Part shown: positions 1-6,431 of the stretch, piece by piece
Numbering within the stretch: position 1 is the first letter of the stretch
How the letters are laid out: every line of letters begins with the position of its first letter
Origin: Spirochaetota bacterium
Lineage (GTDB): Bacteria; Spirochaetota; Leptospiria; Turneriellales; Turneriellaceae
Assembly (NCBI GenBank): GCA_029561505.1
Contig: JAKQXK010000350.1
Location: forward strand, 1 to 8,816
Length of the DNA: 8,816 nucleotides
Direction of reading: 5' to 3'
Program-made: the position numbers and the translations under genes
Notes under the pieces: generated by a model
Database searches by the model: none
The model's input: only the letters and a program-made list of their open reading frames with translations
Told to the model about the DNA's origin: nothing

Positions 1-399
1 TGCCACATAAATTGGAATAAAACCCCCGGCACCTACATAATATTCGCTGAAAACATTGTACGTTGACTGCGTTGCCGAGCCCGGCTCGGTAATGAAGTTG
101 TTGGTCTGTTCCTGATTGCGATACAGTATGTACGGATTCAGCGCAAACACCTGCGAGAGGTGAAGAATACCGCCGACAGAAGCCTGATTCAATCCGATGC
201 GCAAGTCAAAGCCAATCTTGTTAGGACTTAACTTACCATAATCCGGGGCGGGCTGCTGGCTGCTGACTCGACTGGTGCCCGGCAACAAGACCACGATCGT
301 TAAGAACCAGACAAAATGCGGTAGAAGCGCGAATAACCAACGCGGCCTTTTGTTTCGTGAATCAGAGTGGAACGCGGCTTGACTAGATCGATTGGCCAT
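1..399 (-). CDS. Exported protein of unknown function, N-terminal part (runs off left edge)
   Basis: The first 133 residues are visible and the 3' end lies outside the window. The chosen ATG opens a frame free of stops to position 1. The N-terminus is a basic stretch (several Arg/Lys within residues 5-20) followed by a long hydrophobic run at about residues 21-40, then Gly-Thr-Ser-Arg and a Ser/Gln/Pro-rich segment, which reads as a signal peptide or signal anchor. From residue 60 on, alternating hydrophobic/polar stretches rich in Gly, Tyr, Asn and Phe suggest beta strands of an outer-membrane or surface protein. I do not recognise the family. No Shine-Dalgarno sequence precedes the ATG, so the start is uncertain: the frame stays open upstream to the doxX stop, with TTG as another possible start. 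The gene lies downstream of the terminator-like hairpin that follows the DoxX gene, so it is probably transcribed separately. Confidence 0.7.
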   Translation of the reverse strand, partial: MANRSSQAAFHSDSRNKRPRWLFALLPHFVWFLTIVVLLPGTSRVSSQQPAPDYGKLSPNKIGFDLRIGLNQASVGGILHLSQVFALNPYILYRNQEQTNNFITEPGSATQSTYNVFSEYYVGAGGFIPIYVA

Positions 400-440
400 A
401 GGAGACGTTTTTTGCTGCGGACAAATAGCAAACCATTTCT

Positions 441-473
441 GAAAATAGAACAACTGCCCGCGCGGTCGGGCAG
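441..473 (-). terminator. Rho-independent terminator candidate after the DoxX gene
   Basis: On the minus strand, 10 bases after the DoxX stop codon, CTGCCCG (473-467) pairs with CGGGCAG (460-454) around a 6-base loop. A T-rich stretch (TTGTTCTATTTT) follows at once. The 7-bp GC-rich stem plus T-rich tail is the usual intrinsic-terminator layout, and it separates DoxX from the next minus-strand gene. Confidence 0.6.
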
Positions 474-483
474 GGGTAAAGGT

Positions 484-894
484 TCAGCGCAACACAAACA
501 TGCCAAACACAGCGAGAAAAAGATAGAACGCTATTGTGGCCGCACCTGGATAATCTTTCGCAATTCGCTGCCCTGTGAAAAGCTGCAGCAGGGTAACCGC
601 GCACAGCATCAGCCCCCAGAAGGCAGGCATGATCGAGATGCCGGCAAATATGCAGATGACACCCACTGCGCAAAGCGCAGCAGACAAGAGCTCGAATAGG
701 GTGATGGCAATAAGCGCTGGCTTCACAACCCCTCGAAGAATCGTCTTACTGAAATGCCCGGTCAGCCACTCGAGGTTGCCGCGAAAATCGAAGACCTTAT
801 CGAGCCCCGATTGCGTGAAGAGAATTACCATCAAGAGCGGCACAAGCGAGCGCACGAGGCCAAGCTGCCAGAAGGGGTCGTTCAGAAATTCCAT
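484..894 (-). CDS. DoxX-family small integral membrane protein
   Basis: The protein is 136 residues, the usual size for single-domain DoxX proteins, with about four hydrophobic helices (roughly residues 10-28, 58-82, 84-106 and 118-135). The family-typical segment after helix 1 is clear: Gln-Ser-Gly-Leu-Asp-Lys at 28-33, then an Asn-Leu-Glu-Trp-Leu stretch and His-Phe-Ser-Lys at 47-50. DoxX members act in the cytoplasmic membrane. Some are subunits of thiosulfate:quinone oxidoreductase or partners in redox/thiol stress, but this generic DoxX-like type has no assigned reaction, so no substrate is claimed. The gene lies 35 bp downstream of the alpha/beta hydrolase stop and is probably co-transcribed with it. 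The first ATG is used. No Shine-Dalgarno is visible; a perfect 7-bp hairpin (895-911) sits where one should be. Confidence 0.87.
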   Translation of the reverse strand: MEFLNDPFWQLGLVRSLVPLLMVILFTQSGLDKVFDFRGNLEWLTGHFSKTILRGVVKPALIAITLFELLSAALCAVGVICIFAGISIMPAFWGLMLCAVTLLQLFTGQRIAKDYPGAATIAFYLFLAVFGMFVLR

Positions 895-911
895 CGGGCA
901 GCAGCTGCCCG
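895..911 (-). repeat. Perfect hairpin abutting the DoxX start codon
   Basis: CGGGCAG (895-901) and CTGCCCG (905-911) form a 7-bp stem with a 3-base loop, ending directly next to the DoxX ATG (892-894). It occupies the place of the ribosome binding site, so it may dampen or couple translation to the upstream hydrolase. The same 7-base arm recurs in the terminator at 454-473. Confidence 0.5.
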
Positions 912-929
912 CGGCAGCAGACCGTCAAC

Positions 930-1763
930 CTATCTGCCGAGCGCAGACTCAATCGTCTGCAGCGTTAATTGGCGGTTTTCAAAGGGCAGCAGGTGCCCTG
1001 TGCCGGGCACGCGTAACAATGAGGATCTCTCATTGTTACGCACAATGCGCCGGGCGACGCGGGTCGGGCACACATTCGAATGCGGTGGCAACACGATGTG
1101 AGTCTCTGCACGAATGCGGCCCAGTTTAAAAAGATGGCCGTAGTTCGTCTGCGAGAATATCTGCGCCTCGACCTCTGGCAGGCAGCACAAGATAGCTCCC
1201 TCTGAATCTTCTTTTATACAATAGTCAACGTAAGCCTTGACGGCGTCTTTTTCCCAGCTGCGGTTTGCCGGGTGCCGCATGAAAATTTTCAGTGCCTGCT
1301 CTTTGCTCTGAAAATCTTCGCGGCGTGCGAGCGCCGTGCGCGCCATCGGGTTACCAAAGAGTTTCACGTAGGTAATCGCGAGAAACCCCAGCACCACCGG
1401 GTCGAACAGAACCAGCTTCTCAAAGCGATTTGGTTCTTTGATCGCCGCTCTTACAAGACTGCCGCCGCCGAGCGAATGGCCAATGGCTGCGGTTTTTTGC
1501 CAGCGCTTGTGATCGAGAAACGCAAGAATCTGGTCGCTGAAAAAGTTCCATGATTTGAAATCGAGCGTGCTTGCCGATTCGCCGTGACCTGCAAAATCAA
1601 GCGCGCAGACATGGTATCGGTCGCTGAAATGGCGCACGATAAATTCATAGCAGCCTGCGGCGTAGCCGTTGGCGTGCGCGATAAATAGTTTTGGCGCGCC
1701 GTCGAGCCCGGCTTCGAGGTACGAGAGCCTTAAACCCGAATAGTCAAAAAAAGAACGGCGCAT
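930..1763 (-). CDS. Alpha/beta hydrolase fold protein
   Basis: The 277-residue protein is a typical length for a single-domain cytoplasmic alpha/beta hydrolase with a cap. Visible landmarks are the oxyanion-side His-Ala-Asn-Gly segment (30-33), the Asp-Phe-Ala-Gly-His-Gly strand-4 motif (56-61), the nucleophile elbow Gly-His-Ser-Leu-Gly (95-99, catalytic Ser97), Phe-Asp-Pro-Val at 120-123 and the C-terminal Gly-Thr-Gly-His (254-257, catalytic His257) followed by Leu-Leu-Pro-Phe-Glu. The usual acid after strand 7 appears as Asn230 in a His-Ser-Asn-Val context, so the acid may instead be Asp121, or the triad may be altered. The substrate cannot be read from sequence. No signal peptide is seen. 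The start ATG overlaps the palindrome CATG at 1761-1764, with a weak GAGAAG upstream. It is divergent from cnoX and heads a probable two-gene unit with DoxX. Confidence 0.9.
   Translation of the reverse strand: MRRSFFDYSGLRLSYLEAGLDGAPKLFIAHANGYAAGCYEFIVRHFSDRYHVCALDFAGHGESASTLDFKSWNFFSDQILAFLDHKRWQKTAAIGHSLGGGSLVRAAIKEPNRFEKLVLFDPVVLGFLAITYVKLFGNPMARTALARREDFQSKEQALKIFMRHPANRSWEKDAVKAYVDYCIKEDSEGAILCCLPEVEAQIFSQTNYGHLFKLGRIRAETHIVLPPHSNVCPTRVARRIVRNNERSSLLRVPGTGHLLPFENRQLTLQTIESALGR
993..1041. repeat. Two abutting perfect inverted repeats inside the hydrolase gene
   Basis: GCGTAACAATGAG (1011-1023) is the exact reverse complement of 1029-1041, a 13-bp stem around a 5-base loop. Directly adjacent, GTGCCC (993-998) pairs with GGGCAC (1005-1010) around a 6-base loop. 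Both lie in the last 35 codons of the hydrolase gene, the longer one encoding residues about 241-251. A perfect 13-bp hairpin inside coding sequence is unlikely to be required by the protein; function unknown. Confidence 0.75.
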
Positions 1764-1848
1764 GCGGCAGTCTTCTCGCGCCCGTCATGCCGCAAATCTT
1801 ACTCGTATTTACTCGTTTACGCCGCGTGTTTTCTTGAAACTCGCGCGT
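1764..1848. promoter_or_regulatory. Divergent control region between hydrolase and cnoX, with tandem octamer repeat
   Basis: This 85-bp spacer must carry start signals for both divergent genes. It holds a direct repeat of TTACTCGT at 1799-1806 and 1809-1816, exactly 10 bp (one helical turn) apart, a layout common for operator sites. An inverted repeat TGCGGCA (1763-1769) / TGCCGCA (1788-1794) overlaps the hydrolase start. I see no convincing sigma70 -35/-10 pair on either strand. Confidence 0.4.
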
Positions 1849-2616
1849 ATGGACGTCACGACCGCAGATTTTGAACAGAAGGTGATTAACGAATCGCATA
1901 CCCGCCCTGTACTCGTCGACTTCTGGGCGCCGTGGTGCGGGCCCTGCAAAGTTTTGACGCCGACGCTCGAAGCGCTCGAAGCCGAATACGCGGGAAAATT
2001 CGTGCTCGCAAAAGTGAACACCGACGCCGAGCCCGCACTTGGCCAGACGTTTCAGATTCGCAGTATTCCCGATGTGAAACTATTTAAGGCAGGAAAAATT
2101 GTTGCGGGCTTCGTCGGCGCGCAGGGCGCACCGGCGATTCGTGCGATACTCGATGAACACCTGCCGTCGGCCGAATTTGAAGCGCTGCTGGCCTCGGCGG
2201 CAACAAAACCCGCTGATGCGCTGCTGGCTCTGCAGCAAAGCGGTCTGAAAGGCCAGCGGCATGACGATGCCGCGTGGGCAATTTTGCGTGGTGCTCTGCA
2301 GGCAGCGCCGGCTGATATCTCTCTTATTCGCTCCGTTGCGGCTAAGATACCTGAATTTGGCTCGCCCTATTCTGAAAGACGCGGCGCGTTGCTCACGTAT
2401 CTCGAGGCCGGTATAACGCCAGAAACGTTGCGCGCGCTCGTCGAAAGCAATGCCGATAGCGCAACGCAATATCTCGAATCGCTGCTTGAAAAAATCGAAG
2501 CGACCAAGAATCATGCGACAGAAAAGAACCTCATGATTGCTGCCTTTCACCTTCTCGGCAATGAAAATCCGCTGACTCTCGATTTCAGGCGCCGATTATC
2601 GCGGGCGCTGTACTGA
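1849..2616 (+). CDS. cnoX: CnoX/YbbN-type thioredoxin with C-terminal TPR-like domain
   Basis: The 255-residue protein has an N-terminal thioredoxin fold (about 1-105) with active site Trp-Cys-Gly-Pro-Cys (Cys30, Cys33) and cis-proline segment Ser-Ile-Pro (Pro74). A helical C-terminal region follows and ends in the family-typical Asn-Pro-Leu-Thr...Phe-Arg-Arg-Arg-Leu-Ser-Arg-Ala-Leu-Tyr. Thioredoxin plus TPR-like tail is the architecture of CnoX (YbbN), a cytoplasmic holdase that protects proteins from oxidative damage and passes them to GroEL or DnaK. Here both cysteines are present, so real disulfide exchange is possible. The frame is open back to an ATG at 1762, but that start lies on the divergent hydrolase's start codon and adds 29 non-thioredoxin residues; the ATG at 1849 gives the canonical N-terminus. 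It appears monocistronic, with a strong hairpin after the stop. Confidence 0.9.
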   Translation: MDVTTADFEQKVINESHTRPVLVDFWAPWCGPCKVLTPTLEALEAEYAGKFVLAKVNTDAEPALGQTFQIRSIPDVKLFKAGKIVAGFVGAQGAPAIRAILDEHLPSAEFEALLASAATKPADALLALQQSGLKGQRHDDAAWAILRGALQAAPADISLIRSVAAKIPEFGSPYSERRGALLTYLEAGITPETLRALVESNADSATQYLESLLEKIEATKNHATEKNLMIAAFHLLGNENPLTLDFRRRLSRALY

Positions 2617-2659
2617 TTTGCGATTCTGAGCGATCTGCCGCTCGCTCAGAATCGCAAAT
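2616..2659 (+). terminator. Strong terminator-like hairpin after cnoX
   Basis: A perfect 18-bp stem (2616-2633 with 2642-2659) and an 8-base loop begin in the last base of the cnoX stop codon. The stem is AT-rich at its base (AAATT on the 3' side), so it could work from either strand, but only a weak T-rich tail follows on the plus strand. It separates cnoX from the protease gene. Confidence 0.75.
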
Positions 2660-2704
2660 TCATTTGTACATGACGGGCGGTCTTGCCTGCCGGCAGAGGT
2701 AGCG

Positions 2705-3793
2705 ATGCGCTGGTCTGTAGCAATCGGAGAATTCAAGGGAATCAAGGTCTACATACACTGGACCTTTCTGCTGTTGCTTTTTTACATCGGCTTTGCCAAC
2801 TACCGCCAGACCGGCAGCACTGACCAGCTGCTGCTCTCGCTCGCATACATCGCGGCACTCTTCGGGTGCGTGGTGTTACACGAATTTGGCCACGCGCTGA
2901 CGGCAAAACGCTTTGGCATCAAGACACGCGACATTACGCTTTTCCCGATCGGTGGCATGGCGCGCATGGAAAAAATGCCTGACTCACCAAAAGAAGAGCT
3001 GCTCGTCGCGGTTGCCGGGCCGATGGTCAATGTGGTGATCGCGGGTGCCCTCTTCGCCTACATGCACTTTTCGTCAACGGTGTATGCAATCGGCTTTCCC
3101 AAGGGGCCTATGACAGCAGAGATGTTTATCCCCACTCTTTTTTTGGTGAACGTCATCATGGCCGTCTTTAACCTGATACCGGCTTTCCCGATGGATGGCG
3201 GCCGGGTGTTTCGCGCGCTGCTCGCGATGAAACTCGAACGCACACGAGCCACACAGATCGCGGCAAATGTCGGGCAGGTGCTCGCCATCGGCTTCGTCAT
3301 GCTCGGTCTCTTTTATAATATCTGGCTTGTGTTCATCGGCATTTTTATTTACCTCGGCGCTGGCGCTGAGGCGAGTCAAGAATACGTCAAACGTGACCTC
3401 TCGGCGCAACGCGTCGGTCACCTGTTGATGACGAAATTCACTCTGCTGCGTGCAGAAGACCAGCTTTCCATGGCGGTGCGTGCCCTGCTCGACAGCCAAG
3501 AAAGGGAGTTTCTGGTTACCGAAAACGGCGAGGTCGCGGGGGTACTGACACGCGATACGATGCTGGCGGCTCTCAGCCAGTTCGGGCAAAACGCTCACAT
3601 CGGCAGCATCATGCGCCGCGATATTCAGTTTCTGCCGCCTCAGATGCCGTTGACAGAAGCGCTGCGAATTCTTTCTGAATCTAACCTTCCGTTATTGCCC
3701 GTAGGCTACCCCGGGCAGCTGTTGGGCGTGATCGATCTCGAAAACATCAGTGAATTTCTGTTGATACAGAAAGCCACGATGCCCGCGAGTTAA
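2705..3793 (+). CDS. M50 site-2-type intramembrane zinc metalloprotease with two CBS domains
   Basis: The protein is 362 residues. The zinc-binding motif His-Glu-Phe-Gly-His is at 59-63 in a hydrophobic helix, and the second signature Asn-Leu-Ile-Pro-Ala-Phe-Pro-Met-Asp-Gly-Gly-Arg is at 156-167 (zinc ligand Asp164). About six hydrophobic segments span residues 15-220, beginning with the group-typical N-terminus (Gly-Ile-Lys-Val then His-Trp-Thr). Two CBS domains follow (about 237-291 and 299-354) in the cytosol; in this family they are thought to sense nucleotides and control access to the active site. Such proteases cleave membrane-bound substrates within the bilayer, as in SpoIVFB or regulated release of signalling factors; the substrate here is unknown. 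The ATG is preceded by AGAGG (2695-2699) at good spacing. It lies 40 bp upstream of der, which has its own promoter. Confidence 0.95.
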   Translation: MRWSVAIGEFKGIKVYIHWTFLLLLFYIGFANYRQTGSTDQLLLSLAYIAALFGCVVLHEFGHALTAKRFGIKTRDITLFPIGGMARMEKMPDSPKEELLVAVAGPMVNVVIAGALFAYMHFSSTVYAIGFPKGPMTAEMFIPTLFLVNVIMAVFNLIPAFPMDGGRVFRALLAMKLERTRATQIAANVGQVLAIGFVMLGLFYNIWLVFIGIFIYLGAGAEASQEYVKRDLSAQRVGHLLMTKFTLLRAEDQLSMAVRALLDSQEREFLVTENGEVAGVLTRDTMLAALSQFGQNAHIGSIMRRDIQFLPPQMPLTEALRILSESNLPLLPVGYPGQLLGVIDLENISEFLLIQKATMPAS

Positions 3794-3799
3794 TTACTC

Positions 3800-3828
3800 T
3801 TGACATAGGCTCACCGGGGTGCTATAAA
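3800..3828 (+). promoter_or_regulatory. Near-consensus sigma70 promoter for der
   Basis: TTGACA (3800-3805) and TATAAA (3823-3828) are separated by exactly 17 bp, matching the consensus at 11 of 12 positions. The predicted transcription start is at about 3834-3836, that is, at the der ATG itself. There is no room for a Shine-Dalgarno, so the transcript would be leaderless. Confidence 0.8.
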
Positions 3829-3833
3829 AACTT

Positions 3834-5192
3834 ATGCCCGCGATTGCAATCATCGGCCGACAAAACGTGGGCAAAAGTTCTCTCTTTAACGTTTTGCTCG
3901 GGCACCGCAAAAGCATTATCTACAACCAACCCGGCGTCACGCGCGACCTAATTACTGAAAAGGTACCGTGGGGCGAAGGCACGTGGACCCTCACCGATTT
4001 TCCCGGTTTTGAAAGCGAAAAGAAAATCAAAGACGATGCGCTGACCCTCGCCGCGATTCGCGCCGCCGAAAAGCAGCTTGAGAAATTTAACCTGCTCATC
4101 TTCGTGGTCAAACGCGGTGGGCTCACAACATACGAACAAGACCTCGCAAACCGCCTTCGTCGCTCGAAAAAGCCCGTGTGGCTCGTTGTGAATTTCATCG
4201 ACGACCCTCAGCTCGAGGCTGAAGCGAGTGAATTTTATCAACTCGGTTTTCCCGAACTTTTCTTCGTCTCAGCGCTGAACCACCGCAACATCGGCGAACT
4301 GCGCGAACGCATTCAGGCACAGTTCAAAACTAACAAAAAGGCGGATATCTCACGAACTGAAGACGGCGACGCAGAAGAAATCGTGGTCGCCGACGGCATC
4401 ACACCCGATTTAAAACTCGCGATACTCGGCAAACCGAACGCAGGCAAGAGCACACTTTTTAACACGCTCACGGGTAAAGACCGCGCGCTCATTTCGCCCG
4501 TGGCCGGCACGACACGCGACAGCATCAATGAATTTTTTCACTTCGAAGGCAAACTCATCGAAGTCGTTGATACAGCCGGTCTAAGGCGCCAGCGCAACGT
4601 CGTCGAAGATGTTGAATCGATCAGCGTCAAGCGCGCGCGCGAGGCGCTCGAAGCCTGCGAGGTGGTTTTTCTCGTCATGGACTACAACGAAAGCATGGAC
4701 AAGCAAAACAAAACGCTGTTTGCATTGATTGCTGACGCGGGTAAGCCGCTCATCGCGCTTATCAACAAGTACGATATCTTTCGTGAAGACAACGACCTCA
4801 AGGCTGAAGTCGCGATGGAAATTGAGAAATCACAAAAGGCATTCTGGAAGTTTCCCTGGTATTTCATCAGCGCCGAAACCGGTGAGAATTGTATCAAAGC
4901 GCTCACGAAGGCATTCGAACTGCGCCGCCAGGTAATCGAAAAAATAGGCACTCCAAAGCTGAACACGATTCTCAAAGAGCTCGCCAAGAGCCATGTGCTC
5001 GCGAACCAAAATATTAAACTCAAATATATCACGCAGGGCAACCCGCTGAACAGATTCATACTTTTCACCAACAAGCCCGTGACGATGCCGGTTCGGCGCC
5101 ACCTCAACAACGAGCTGCGAAAACGCCTTGATATGACCGAAGTGCCAATTCTACTGCAAGTACGTACCGAAGAAAGAAAGCCAAAGAAATAA
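3834..5192 (+). CDS. der: Ribosome-assembly GTPase Der (EngA)
   Basis: The 452-residue protein has the diagnostic two tandem G domains plus a C-terminal KH-like domain (about 375-445). Der acts in the cytoplasm in late maturation of the 50S ribosomal subunit. The second G domain is fully canonical: Gly-Lys-Pro-Asn-Ala-Gly-Lys-Ser (199-206), Thr-Thr-Arg-Asp (226-229), Asp-Thr-Ala-Gly (246-249), Asn-Lys-Tyr-Asp (311-314), Ser-Ala-Glu (346-348). The first keeps G1 (Gly-Arg-Gln-Asn-Val-Gly-Lys-Ser, 8-15) and the Pro-Gly-Val-Thr-Arg-Asp G2 region (33-38). However, its G3 is Asp-Phe-Pro-Gly (55-58) and its G4 Asn-Phe-Ile-Asp (120-123), where the lysine of NKxD is lost. The start is fixed by the conserved N-terminus, which begins only seven residues before G1. 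The gene has its own consensus promoter and probably carries the MFS gene 45 bp downstream. Confidence 0.97.
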   Translation: MPAIAIIGRQNVGKSSLFNVLLGHRKSIIYNQPGVTRDLITEKVPWGEGTWTLTDFPGFESEKKIKDDALTLAAIRAAEKQLEKFNLLIFVVKRGGLTTYEQDLANRLRRSKKPVWLVVNFIDDPQLEAEASEFYQLGFPELFFVSALNHRNIGELRERIQAQFKTNKKADISRTEDGDAEEIVVADGITPDLKLAILGKPNAGKSTLFNTLTGKDRALISPVAGTTRDSINEFFHFEGKLIEVVDTAGLRRQRNVVEDVESISVKRAREALEACEVVFLVMDYNESMDKQNKTLFALIADAGKPLIALINKYDIFREDNDLKAEVAMEIEKSQKAFWKFPWYFISAETGENCIKALTKAFELRRQVIEKIGTPKLNTILKELAKSHVLANQNIKLKYITQGNPLNRFILFTNKPVTMPVRRHLNNELRKRLDMTEVPILLQVRTEERKPKK

Positions 5193-5237
5193 TTGCCCTT
5201 TCGGTTGACGTTGCGCGCGCTGCAGGTGCCGTGTGCC

Positions 5238-6431
5238 ATGACGCAGCCCCCAACACCGTATCGGTGGGTTATCCTTATCTTGTTTATGTTACCTGCCGCG
5301 ATGAGCCAAATGCTCTGGCTCAATTTTGCGCCGCTCTTAACCGAGGTTCAGAAAAAATATGCAGTAAATGAACTTGCGTCGAACTCTCTGGTTCTGGTTT
5401 TTCCGCTCGTCTATGTTCTGATTTCGATACCCGCCGGATTTCTCACCGACCGCAAAGGCTACCGCTATTCGATTCTGCTCGGCAGCATTATCATGACAGT
5501 TTTTGCCCTGCTGCGCATCTTCGACGGTCCATTCTGGTTCTTGCTCGCCTGCCAGACGGGTATTGCGGTCGGGCAGCCATTCATCATTAACGGAATTTCA
5601 AAACTCGTCGCAGACTGGTTTGCGCCCGAACAGAATGCACTCGCAACCGGTCTCGGTACTCTCGGCATGTTTATCGGTATGGCGCTGGGCATGGCGCTTG
5701 CTGTGCCGCTCTACGCTGGCCTGCAATATACAGGTTCAATGTTTGTGTTTGCGCTGATGACCCTGACAAGCACGTTGCTCTTCGCTATTTTTGCTTATGA
5801 AAACAGTCAAACACGGCACGACGCGACGGCCGCAATGGCCCGCGACCTGCGTCTGCTGCTAAAATCTGCCAATTTGGTTAAACTTTTCATCATTTCATTT
5901 CTGGCGCTCGGTTATTTCAACGGCTTTACCGGCTGGCTTGAGCAGATTCTGGCACCCAACGGTGTCGGCGCCGAAGCAGCGGGTAACGCAGGTGCGTGCC
6001 TTATCGGTGGCGGCATTCTCGGCGCGGCGATTATTCCCGCAATTTCTGACGCTCTGCGCCGCCGCAAACCTTTTCTGATTCTTTGCTGCCTGCTTGCAGG
6101 TGCATTCACCTGGCCCCTGAGCCGTGCGGGTGACGGCGTGCTGCTCTATGCTTACAGCGGCCTGCTGGGTTTTTTCTTTTTGCCTGGCTACGCGCTGCTG
6201 CTCTCAGCGACCGAAGAATTCGCCGGCGCTGATAGAGCAGGCTCTGCGACCGGCCTCTTGATGCTGTTTGGCAACGCGGGTGGTGTCGTCGTCGGCGTAG
6301 CGATGGATCTCATCAAATCGGGCCCGCGTGACTGGACAAATGCGATCTATCTGCTCTTGGGGACTATCGTGTTTTCGTTGCTTCTCGCGCTGACGACGCG
6401 CGAATCTTTTCACAGCAGTGCTGCAGCTTAG
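5238..6431 (+). CDS. MFS transporter, FLVCR/DIRC2-like
   Basis: From the ATG at 5238 the protein is 397 residues with about 12 hydrophobic segments, a standard major facilitator length. The helix 2-3 loop carries the MFS signature (Gly67, Asp71, Arg72, Gly74, Arg76). Gly-Gln-Pro-Phe-Ile-Ile-Asn-Gly at 112-119, followed by Lys-Leu and Trp-Phe, resembles the FLVCR/DIRC2 branch, whose known animal members move heme, choline or related compounds; the bacterial substrate is unknown. It acts in the cytoplasmic membrane. The frame extends upstream to a TTG at 5193 directly after the der stop, but the ATG gives the usual short cytosolic N-terminus before helix 1 and has CAGGT about 10 bases upstream. 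It is probably co-transcribed with der and ends convergently, its stop overlapping the next gene's stop by 4 bp. Confidence 0.9.
   Translation: MTQPPTPYRWVILILFMLPAAMSQMLWLNFAPLLTEVQKKYAVNELASNSLVLVFPLVYVLISIPAGFLTDRKGYRYSILLGSIIMTVFALLRIFDGPFWFLLACQTGIAVGQPFIINGISKLVADWFAPEQNALATGLGTLGMFIGMALGMALAVPLYAGLQYTGSMFVFALMTLTSTLLFAIFAYENSQTRHDATAAMARDLRLLLKSANLVKLFIISFLALGYFNGFTGWLEQILAPNGVGAEAAGNAGACLIGGGILGAAIIPAISDALRRRKPFLILCCLLAGAFTWPLSRAGDGVLLYAYSGLLGFFFLPGYALLLSATEEFAGADRAGSATGLLMLFGNAGGVVVGVAMDLIKSGPRDWTNAIYLLLGTIVFSLLLALTTRESFHSSAAA

Noticed and set aside
422..453. Promoter for the left-edge minus-strand gene (TTGTTC / TATTTG)
   Set aside because: The spacing is about 20 bp and both boxes are poor, and the -35 overlaps the terminator tail; not strong enough to annotate.
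575..1129. 184-codon plus-strand ORF over DoxX and the hydrolase 3' end
   Set aside because: It is antisense to two well-supported genes, its product has no membrane, motif or domain pattern, and it has no upstream ribosome site; a shadow frame.
1762..1848. N-terminal extension of CnoX from the ATG at 1762
   Set aside because: It would start on the divergent hydrolase's start codon and add 29 residues that are neither thioredoxin nor a signal peptide; the ATG at 1849 gives the normal fold start.
1849..5192. cnoX, site-2 protease and der as one stress-response operon
   Set aside because: A strong 18-bp hairpin separates cnoX from the protease, and der has its own consensus promoter; the adjacency looks like ordinary chromosomal neighbours.
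5193..5237. TTG start for the MFS protein directly after the der stop
   Set aside because: It adds 15 residues before the standard MFS N-terminus, while the ATG at 5238 has a plausible ribosome site; translational coupling from TTG remains possible but is less likely.
4682..5323. 213-codon minus-strand ORF over der
   Set aside because: It is antisense to the highly conserved second G domain and KH-like domain of Der; the Ser/Arg-rich product is typical of a reverse-frame shadow.
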